Source: Ascarosepion bandense (Eukaryota; Mollusca; Cephalopoda; Sepiida; Sepiidae). Taken from it: DNA of 64,000 bases. Each line of letters begins with the position of its first letter. Position 1 is the first letter of the stretch. The stretch is taken from NCBI GenBank assembly GCA_037127315.1, contig JBBBDQ010001688.1, positions 1,936,001 through 2,000,000 of the forward strand, in the 5' to 3' direction. The notes below the pieces were generated by a model. The model was given only the letters and a program-made list of their open reading frames with translations, searched no databases and was not told where the DNA came from. This document shows, piece after piece, positions 55,819 through 64,000 of the stretch. A program made the position numbers and the translations under genes.

Positions 55819-57610
55819 CATGTGTCTGGCCATAATAGGCACCTATTTGCCTCTGCTTGTAATAAGTGTAAGAGGATCTTAAATGACACTAAGCTGTTGT
55901 TTGCTGTGAGAATGAAGCAGCCCACAAGTTTGGCTCCAAAGACTACTGATGGCTCTGCAAATGTGTGCTGAACAACAGTAACTCGTTGATCCCTCCTTTA
56001 ATCAATAATTTTGGGGTCCTCACAGTCACTGTGGACAAGGGCAAGTGCTTTGATCACAGATTTTCCTCCATATTTGACTTGTCTGGTGTATTCGCACCTG
56101 ATTTCCCTCTTAGAACTGATGCTTAACTGAGGGATGTTTGCATAGCCCCTCTCTGATCTCTAAGATAATTTCAAAACTTGACCCCCATAAACTGAGTGGA
56201 GGCAATGGAACCCCTGTTATTGTCTTGAAGAAATGTGCTCCCTGAACTCTCCTCTAAACTCTATAAGTACTACCTCTCTGCTTCCTGTTTTCCTACCTGC
56301 TGGAAGCCCTCTTCTATAGTTCTTATATTTAAGAACTCAGGAAAACCCTCTAATTATCCCCCTATCAGCCTCCTACCAATTTTCGGCATCAATGCCAAAA
56401 TAGTTCAACATCTCACCACCCATAAACTATTCTTGGGCAGACAGTTTGCCTGGTCTGCTGCTGATTTGCTAATGACCATCACCAAACACATATACCAGGC
56501 AGTCAATAAGAACAGCAAAGCTCAAGCTGTTTGCTCCGGATATCTCCAAAGTATTTGATAGTCTGACACACCAGCCTTCTGCACAAGCAACAGAGCTATG
56601 GTATCACTGGGCACTTACTTGGTTTGATCCAATCATTCCTATCAAACAGCATAATGAAGGTTGTCTTGAACAGGCACACCTCCAGACTCTATCACATGAA
56701 TGCAGGTGTCCCCCAGGGCTCCATTTTAGGCTTGACGATCTTTCTGATTTTCAGCAACTATCTCCCAAGTTGACATTTACGCTGATGACATTACCATTTA
56801 CTCCCACCTCAATCGGAAATCTACCAAGGCAAACAGATAACCTTGCTGCTAATTTTGAGAAGGACCTTCAATCTGTAATGGACTGGGGTAAGAAATGGCT
56901 TGTAAACTTCAATGCCTCAAAATTGAAGCCACTATCCATCAAACATCATAGACAGTCCCTCCTGCCCTCCATTTAATATGGATCTAGCTAGTCTCCCCTA
57001 ACACAATACACTGTGCCTCCTCACCCTCACTTTCTTAGCCAACCTCAAGTGGAACAAATATATTAAATCAATAGTTAAATCTACTACTAGGAAGGTTGGA
57101 TCACTGTCAGGCCAGGAAGTTGTTCTCACCTGAGTCCATCTTGCTGCACATATGCAAATCAACCATCTGCCCCTGCATTGAATATTGTTGTCATATCTAG
57201 TCAGGTGCTACTGCTGTTCATTTCAGCGTTCTCGACAGGCTCCAGAAGAGAATCTACAATATAATCAATCCCAACCTGGTAACTCAACTGCAGCCCTTTT
57301 CTCACCTATGGGATGCAGCTTCCCTCTGTCTCTTCTACAAATATTTTCATGGGTTCTGCACTGACAAGCTTAACTCTGTTTCCACTACAAAAATTAACTT
57401 AAGCAACCAGAATGGCAGCAAGGTCCCACCCTTTTACAGTCAAAACAACCAAATGCAACTGCCACTTCTACTCTACCAGCTTCTTTGATACACCCTGTAA
57501 CCGGTTCCTCTTCAGTTCCTCTTTCTCTTCACTCTTCTCTTTTGTAGCCCCCTGCGCACCAGTGGTAGTACTGCCTTGCTTGGGGGAAATGATTAAAAAG
57601 AAAATACACA
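55818..57610 (+). pseudogene. LINE L-B, longest copy, with RT catalytic motif
   Basis: Plus strand, frameshifted. NRHLFASACNKCKRILNDTK (55835-55890) lies upstream of the RT. SSKLYKYYLSASCFPTCWKP (56245-56310) and YPPISLLPIFG (56355-56390) are fingers motifs. Degenerate SPKYLIV near 56540 is motif A. GVPQGSILG-like text near 56705 is motif B. YADDITIY at 56778-56801 is the catalytic motif C. DLQSVMDWGKKWLVNFNASK (56860-56925) is the thumb. The CHI and CLFYKYFHGF blocks follow, then FTVKTTKCNCHFYSTSFF (57435-57490). The 3' end has ACTGCCTTGCTTGGGGGAAA, then an A-rich tail and CA repeat. The endonuclease half is missing. It is classed as jockey/CR1-like. Confidence 0.85.
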
Positions 57611-57624
57611 CACACACACACACT
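57606..57624. repeat. (CA)n at the LINE 3' tail
   Basis: About 9 CA units following the A-rich tail of the LINE. Confidence 0.85.
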
Positions 57625-60095
57625 TTTACAATTTGCACATGTTTATTTTTCATATACTAGTGGAAATATCACTTGCTAGCAGCCCACATTTATTGATATT
57701 TTGAACAAATAGTTACCCTATGGGATAGGATGATAGTTGTATGTGAAACATACAAATTTGAAATACGTATAACAGCAGCTGTCATTGCAAGTCCATTGTC
57801 TTCCTAATTTTCTATGACAATGCTGTCCACTGTCAGTTTCTGTATTCTTACTGTTTATCAAATTACTTTTCAAGTAATTTTATTACTTAATCACTTTTGT
57901 GATCTCTTAGTCTGTTCTGATCCACAGACTTCTCCATAGCATTTTTTGTACTTTTGGTCTTTGTACATTTTGTTTGCATTCAATTTTGTTAATTTCTGTC
58001 TTTCACATCTATACATTAAAGTTGGCTTTATAAACTTTGTTTTAAGTCTATAGATAAAGGGATTTTCATTGCTTTTGTTTTATTGGTGTTTTTTAAGCAA
58101 TATTAGGCATCATTTCATTTTCATGAGTTTTCCAAAATTTTATTGATGGTCCTGAGTATTTTGTATTTTGGAGATTTTTCCAGGTCTTTATCTTTGCTCA
58201 TGATCATTTCCAGAACATTATAATTGTATAATTCTTTTTTATTTTTTATTTTTTTTTTTCTGTTCATCTTTCTGTTCATCAAGTTGCAGAGTTATCAGGT
58301 CAGGAAAGAGAATTCACAAAATGATTTTAAATTCTTCCAACCACCATTTGTGTTTACTTTGTACTACTGACTTTTATCAAAGTGGGAATTTACTTCTTCC
58401 TGTGTTCTGTTTTACCACTGGAGTATACCATCACTGCATGTTGAGATAGCAAACCACTTTTCTATTACTACAATACTTGCTCAGGTAGTAACCACAAGAA
58501 GCTGTTACACACCTTGTTAATCTTTACACAAATTACTCATTCTAATATTTATTCATGTTACCATTGAAACCTTTCAAACAAAATTCTGAAGTTGGCATAA
58601 AAAGCAAAATTACTTTTATATTAATGCTTTTCTTTGAAGAATGTATGTGTTGCATTCCTGAAGATTATGTAAATGAATAATGCTATACTAACAATTAGCT
58701 GAAAATCTATGCTGCAGATGACTGATTTCACAAAACTTTTGAGATAGCAATATTGTGAGAATTTATAGTAAACATTATCAAGAGGTTAATATTAATTACT
58801 AAGCTGTTTCTCTTCATATTAAAAATGCAAACAGAACTTTTTTTTTTTTAAATATTTGGATTTTTCTGGTGGGTTTATTTTTGGGAAGATAATTTTCAAC
58901 TTGTCATCTTAATATGTTTAAAAAAGAGAATGATTTACTATAGCTTACTTGGACACAAAGTAAGGGTTCAGTTTACAACTTGGTAGAAATCATACATTTT
59001 AGAATTTTCATAAATTAATATCCTTATAACATGCCCCATGGTCTCAGTAGATAGAGAAAATTTTATTGGTTATATCTCTTGCTGTCTTTGAGTTATAAAA
59101 TTTGCATATAAGACAATTTGGTAAATTATTATAGGATTGACTCCAATTTCTGAATCAAATGTGGGTTACTTTCATATATATTTTGAAATTACTTTCATTC
59201 TTCTATATAAATAAATCCTTGTCTAAAAACAGTTGTTCTGATTGTATGTATCCAAACCATTTCTATTTCAAATGGTTTTGACTGACATGCTTTTTCAGGC
59301 TCTGCTGGAGGTTAAATTTTTCTAGTGCTGGCTACACAATAAAAATATTGGCTGCATTTAAAGCAAAGCAGAAGGAAAAGAACTTCAGGTATAAAGAGCA
59401 CCTGCTATTTGCAGAGCTATGTCTTCTGATAAATTTCCGGGATAGCTTGGCCCAAAATAACTATCCCTCATGAAAATACACAATGAGACAGGATTACCAC
59501 TTTTGCTCCTCTTTTAGTCAATGCAGCACCCCCTCCCCATTACTCTTTCTGTTGAAAATAATTGATATTTGTGATTCTCTGATCAAAATACATGTAAAAT
59601 TAGTTTGGCATTTGCCCAATCAGGATAGAGAAAGCTTTAGTATGGGCCAGTTGGATGTATAAATATAGCATTGCTTTTATTGTGCTTTATGAGATAGCTT
59701 TGTTTAATTCTTTGCTGGAGACTATATAGTATCTCACTTAGATTGTGTGTGTGTGTTTATATGCCACAAAAAACAAAACCTCTTTACCAATGTGTTTCAG
59801 CCCTGGCTGACCATTTCAGGAGCCAAAACATTGGTAAAGAAGTTTTCTTTTTGTCTTTATTTATACTGTCCTTTTGTAAGTCTATTTTATTTATATTAGG
59901 AGGTTTTGACATGTCTCTCGTGTGTGTGTGTGTGTGTGTGTTTTTTTTTTGCTGTTCATGTTATTGACAGATTATGATATGCTTACATTTCCAATTAGAG
60001 CACACCTAAAGCCATCTCTTGAAAGTAAGTTTAAAATTATTTAATTCATGTCAATTATGCATCCCTATGAAAATAGAAGATTAAAAGATACATTT
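57625..60095. other. Non-coding interval
   Basis: AT-rich. A 13-bp inverted repeat, TCTTTACCAATGT (59781-59793) and ACATTGGTAAAGA (59828-59840), frames a segment that itself contains CAGCCCTGGCTG. A (TG)n run lies at 59919-59941. A small duplication of CTGTTCATC is near 58260-58280. No gene was recognised. Confidence 0.45.
59919..59941. repeat. (TG)n microsatellite
   Basis: About 11 GT units followed by a T run. Confidence 0.9.
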
Positions 60096-60099
60096 TAGA

Positions 60100-61033
60100 T
60101 ACTTGATTTTTTTTTTTTTTGTAAAGGAAAAAATGCCTTGCAAGCAGCAAAAAAGATGTGCTTTAGATGACAGAACTATATGAAAGTTGTTAGCTAAGTT
60201 TAGAGTTGCTGATTGTAGTCTTATTGATGAGAACCACTGGCAGTTTCCCCCTGCCTCTCCTGCTATAGATGACAACCAAATTAAGACATTGATTGAGAAT
60301 AACCAACATTGCAGAAAGCAAGAATGGCAGAAACATTAAATTTATCAAAATCAATCATTGGCTACTGAAATCACTAGATGTTTGGATTTCATATATGAAT
60401 GAAAAGAATCTTTTGAATCACATTTCTTTGAGTAATCTACTGCAAAAAGACAATGAAAATGCACCTCCTTCCTTCTCTCTTTTTTAATAGCAAATTGTGA
60501 TGGGTGATAAGGAATGGGTTGTTTACCAAAATGTTTATTAACTTTAGTTACCCCAAAAGCTCGTCTTTATCTTAAGTGATGCTGTGTGTCTGGTGGGATT
60601 AGAAAGGAATTCTGTACTATGAGCTTCGAGCAAGTAACCAGTCAATTGATCTGTTTGCAACTGGATTAATTAAAGGCAGAAATTTTTTTAAAATACCCAG
60701 AATTGTCAAAATAGAAAATAGACCTCTTTTTGTTCTTTTTTTGCTTGGCTAGGGTGTGTTACTCCACTTACCATATTCACCAAACATTGCTCCTTCAGAT
60801 TTTCATTTATTCAGGTCCTTACAAAATAATCTCAATGGTAAAAATTTTTTGGGTGACATAACCCACCTTAATGAGTTCTTTGCTGGGAAGACAGAATTTT
60901 TAAGCTGAAGGAAAAATGGAGAAAAGTTGTGCAATAAAATGATTCATATTTAGTTAAATATAATTAATGGCATAATTTTCTTTTGTTTTAATTTCCCTTA
61001 AAAATTGGCATGAACTTTCCAGACAACCCTATA
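60100..61033 (+). pseudogene. mariner transposase relic with right terminal repeat (cecropia-like)
   Basis: Plus strand, broken frames. DDRTI-stop-KLLAKFRVADCSL (60155-60220), AIDDNQIKTLIENNQHC (60264-60314) and LDVWISYMNEKNLLNHISLS (60375-60435) form the DNA-binding half. MGDKEWVVYQNV (60502-60537) carries the first catalytic Asp. HLPYSPNIAPSDFHLFRSLQ (60768-60825) carries the third Asp (APSD). The HQDNARPH block with the second Asp is missing between them; a deletion around 60660-60760 is likely. NNLNGKNF and FFAGKTEFL complete the C-terminus. The right end, read on the minus strand from 61033, is TATAGGGTTGTCTGGAAAGT and TCATGCCAA, a classic mariner terminal repeat. No left terminal repeat was found. 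Confidence 0.85.
61005..61033 (-). repeat. mariner right terminal inverted repeat
   Basis: TTGGCATGAACTTTCCAGAC then AACCCTATA, abutting a TA microsatellite, which includes the target TA. Confidence 0.8.
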
Positions 61034-61276
61034 TATATATATATATATATAGGAGAGAATGCCAAACTTGTAAAGACACAGAGGATAACCCCCACAAAAT
61101 TATCTAATTAATATAAATTATTAATTAGGAAAAAAAAAATAACTGGATATTGTCCAGAGCAACATATATTTACTTTTAAACAGTCTGAAGAAGGCAATTG
61201 TAAAAAAATTTTTTTTTTTTACATTGCCCAAAAAATTCTGGATTTATAACTGTTTAATTATGTTGTGTTGAGTTTT

Positions 61277-61328
<52 letters not shown>
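61277..61328. repeat. (CA)n(TA)n(CA)n microsatellite
   Basis: CA run, TA run, then CA run again. Confidence 0.95.
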
Positions 61329-61638
61329 GCTTTTAAAAAAAATTACTTTGAAGAAAAAAAATTGTTTTCTATTTTTCTTAGCCAAATTCCCATATTTTGT
61401 GTTTCACCTTGCATTTGCAGAATTTACAAATTTTAATTTGGTGACTCGAATCAGATCTTGAAAACCAAAAACAAATCAAGGAATCTTGTATCCAATAAAA
61501 TGGAAAAAAAATTACTTCAATTTTATATTCCAAATGAAAATGTTTGAATTTAAATTATGTTGATTTGGGTCATTGGAGCAGCTACCTAATTGAACTGACT
61601 TGCTTTATTCTCATTCTTTCAATAGACTGGACTAATTT

Positions 61639-61642
<4 letters not shown>

Positions 61643-61682
<40 letters not shown>

Positions 61683-61692
61683 TGCACACACA
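61643..61692. repeat. (TA)n(CA)n microsatellite
   Basis: About 14 TA units then CACACACA. Confidence 0.95.
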
Positions 61693-62277
61693 TGGCATAT
61701 TCTGTGGCATACAAATTATGCTCCTCCCCAACCAAATTTTGTAGTTTTCAAACTGAAGATGAAAATGTACAAATTTGTACATCTTACTTTTCCAATACAT
61801 TTAATGCTAAATTTATGCTATATCTAATATGTGCATACACACAGTATTATTAACAATGGATGTGGAATTTTTTTTTTAAGTTTCTCTTGTTTTCCTCCAA
61901 AGGAATGAATAGTTGGTTCAAGAGTATACAGATGTTGTTTTCAAACATTTTCTGGTCATCTTCAGAAACAAGATATCTAGACACTATTTGTGAAAAGATA
62001 GCATCATGAACTAAAACTGATACCCTATTGTTTGTTTTTTTCTATAAGAAAACATTGCTTACAAATTTTTACTTAATAAGAAATCATTGGAAAAATCAAG
62101 GTGAAATTTGTTTGTTGTTAGAATCTCCTACTAGAAATAAGAATTCAGATATTACATTTGTATAGGGTTCTTTTCATTAGTGATAAGATTTGATGTTCAT
62201 AATATTTTTATTATAGTTTATCAAACATTTAAGGTTGATGGGAGATGTATGATATTCTTAACAGCTATTTCTTCTGG

Positions 62278-62735
62278 TCTAAACTTATTTATAAATGGAA
62301 CTTTGTGTGTGTGTCCGTTACCTCTAGACTATCTGAACAGATTTTCTTGAAAATTTACACAGTTGTGCTATAAGCGCCTGCGAGTGTTCTTAGCTAGGTT
62401 TTGTGTCGAGGTACTATCGAAATATCGAGTTATAGAAGGTGTGGTCCGATTTTAATCAAATTTGATACACTCATAGCAAAAGACATAAACGATATTCTGA
62501 AGTTTTAAGGTTGCAGTTCTTACAATAGTGCAGAAAATTGATAATATATAAAAGGCAAGATGTTTGTGTGTGTGTCTGTTTATCTGTCTGTACGTCCTTT
62601 ATACAAATCCACAATTTTTATCCGATTCTCACCAAACTTCATGCAAATATACTTTAGACTGAGTCTGAGCTCCAGGACCATGGATTAGTTTTAAAGCTTT
62701 CATTACACCCGAGCAACACCGGGCTATATTGCTAG
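62278..62735 (+). mobile_element. Non-autonomous Helitron, chimeric copy, ~458 bp
   Basis: Same 5' end (TCTAAACTTATTTATAAATG) and 3' end (CACCCGAGCAACACCGGGCT then CTAG at 62732) as the copy at 55279. The first ~265 bp and the last ~75 bp align with that copy. The middle (about 62545-62655) does not: it has TATAAAAGGCAAGATGTTTG and CCGATTCTCACCAAACTTCA, text that itself looks like the 5' region of another Helitron-type element. There is no coding capacity. Confidence 0.75.
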
Positions 62736-63304
62736 TTTATAATTAAATTAAATGTGCTTACAATAAGTTTATTGTATTACTGTTTTTGTTATAATTGTGA
62801 ATTATTCTGATAAATTTTAGTGAGCAATCTTTATTTGTTTAAAATATAATTATTGAATGTGTTAAGTTTGTTGGCCAAGAGAAATAATCTGAGATAAGTA
62901 AAGCTCTATAAAAATTTGACAGCAATTTTTGTGTCAGTGGTGATAGTAACAATTGTAATTAGGAAGGCAAGACTTTGATCCTTTAGTTTTTCATATAAAG
63001 AGTTAATGAAAGTTTGGCTAGTAAAATATTTAGGAAGGAAATTTTATTAAGTTTGTCAGTAAAATGGAAGACAGTTATTTCCAAAAATTTCTTTGAGGCT
63101 CATTTCATTAATTTTTTTGGTAGATATGCAAATATGATCTACATATCTTGCATGTAAATTGGATTTGGCTAAATTTTTAGTAACTAATCTTCAAGGTGAG
63201 ACTTAATAATTGTAACCCATTGGATCAAGATGGTTACCAAATCATAATGCAGTTTGTGTATAAATGTTACCAAGACAATTAGAATAGGGAACTAGTGTAA
63301 TGTA
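62736..63304. other. AT-rich sequence, nothing supported
   Basis: No credible frame or repeat match. Confidence 0.4.
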
Positions 63305-64000
63305 GGTACCTCCACTTTTTCACAGGAAAAACAGCATAGCGTAATGCAAAACGCCACAAACTTAACGAAAATAAAGTTTTATAGTCAAAATGTTGATATT
63401 ATTATTATTATTATTATTATTATTAAGAGAAAAGATCAAATAATTTTTTAAATTATTTTAAGTTTTTTTAATCTTTTCTAACACGTTTGAAATTTTGGTT
63501 AGAATGCTTGTTTCGTTTACGTCATCGCCTTCTACAAAGTTTAACATTGATTTTTTTTTTTTTTTTTCTTCTCTCTCTCTGTTGAAAACACATTTTGAAA
63601 ATTCTTGTATAAATCAAATAATTGTCCAATTTTAATGAAATTTTCAGAACTTATTCACCAATGAATGAAATTATTTTTTAAATGCTTTTTTTAGAAAATA
63701 TTGGTAAAAAAAAAATTTTTTTTTTTTTTAAATGTTCCCCCCCCCCCCTTAATTTCATTAAATTTCGCACTGAACCTTCAGGTTTATGGAATTTGTTTTG
63801 TTTTTGTTTTTTTTGTTAAAAGTAGAAGACATTAGAGATTGCAAATCACCTACTTTTTTTTTTTTTTTTTTTTTTTTTCAAATTAAATAAATCTGCTCTG
63901 AATTGAAAAATAAAGAATCCAATAAAACTATGACATTACTTAATTAGAAAAGCTTTTGATTTTGTAAATAAGTAATATTAAGGACATTATTGTGTGAAGA
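63305..64000 (+). repeat. Dispersed repeat family B, longest copy, running off the window
   Basis: The first ~215 bp match 10622-10835, and the part from about 63640 matches 17985-18430. The three copies together define a unit of at least 700 bp. This copy holds (ATT)n at 63397-63425, a T21 run at 63551-63567, a C12 run at 63737-63748 and a long T run at 63854-63878. It is non-coding. Confidence 0.7.
63397..63425. repeat. (ATT)n microsatellite
   Basis: About 9 ATT units. Confidence 0.95.

Larger units (their letters stand above)
61034..62277. other. AT-rich sequence with microsatellites
   Basis: (TA)n at 61029-61052, (CA)n(TA)n(CA)n at 61277-61328, (TA)n(CA)n at 61643-61692. The open frames over them encode IYIYIY runs and are artefacts. 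Nothing else is supported. Confidence 0.55.

Noticed and set aside
56540..56580. Possible intact reverse transcriptase in the LINE at 55818-57610
   Set aside because: The catalytic YADD is present, but several frameshifts separate the fingers, motif A, motif C and thumb, and the endonuclease is missing, so it cannot be functional.

Overview
This 64-kb window is animal nuclear DNA: AT-rich, with long A/T homopolymers, many (TA)n/(CA)n microsatellites, no dense coding and no operons. The mix of a Tx1-type LINE, a jockey/CR1-like LINE family, mariner and Tc1 relics, a Ty3/Gypsy element, Helitron-like ends, a tRNA-like SINE candidate and a 5S-rRNA-derived sequence suits a large repeat-rich invertebrate genome. 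A mollusc, perhaps a cephalopod, is my best guess; this is inference from repeat character, not proven. I found no intact protein-coding host gene. Almost every recognisable coding stretch is a broken transposable element (TE).

Layout. 0.3-4.9 kb: a decayed Tx1-like LINE on the minus strand. 5.5-6.3 kb: a Penelope-like C-terminal fragment and an unidentified coding-like stretch (minus). 7.4-7.7 kb: an ~84-bp tandem repeat. 8.3-12.6 kb: a mariner relic, copies of two dispersed repeat families, a ~29-bp minisatellite ending in a hairpin, and a short MITE. 12.6-27.1 kb: a TE-poor, AT-rich block with microsatellites, one near-perfect palindrome and short dyads but no supported gene. 27.1-29.6 kb: a LINE fragment joined to a 5S-rRNA-like sequence, then a Tc1 element with both inverted repeats. 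33.1-38.6 kb: a Ty3/Gypsy element on the minus strand with two diverged LTRs. 40.2-46.0 kb: a dispersed repeat carrying a LINE insert, a perfect palindrome beside a LINE poly(A) tail, a double hairpin, a mariner relic and a second, uninterrupted copy of the dispersed repeat. 46.8-47.1 kb: a ~240-bp fold-back. 49.1-52.8 kb: ~790-bp direct repeats flanking a non-coding interior. 53.3-57.6 kb: two more LINE copies and a short Helitron. 60.1-61.0 kb: another mariner. 62.3-62.7 kb: a second, chimeric Helitron. 63.3 kb to the end: a dispersed repeat.

The elements do not form a pathway. What they show together is nesting, chimerism and an unusual number of fold-back sequences. The candidates most worth checking are a small dispersed repeat with a conserved GAAG-stem-GAAAC core that weakly resembles a hammerhead ribozyme, the near-perfect palindromes with one-base spacers, the LINE/5S junction, and the direct-repeat element with no coding interior. 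All labels come from reading translations and repeats by eye; no database search was run.
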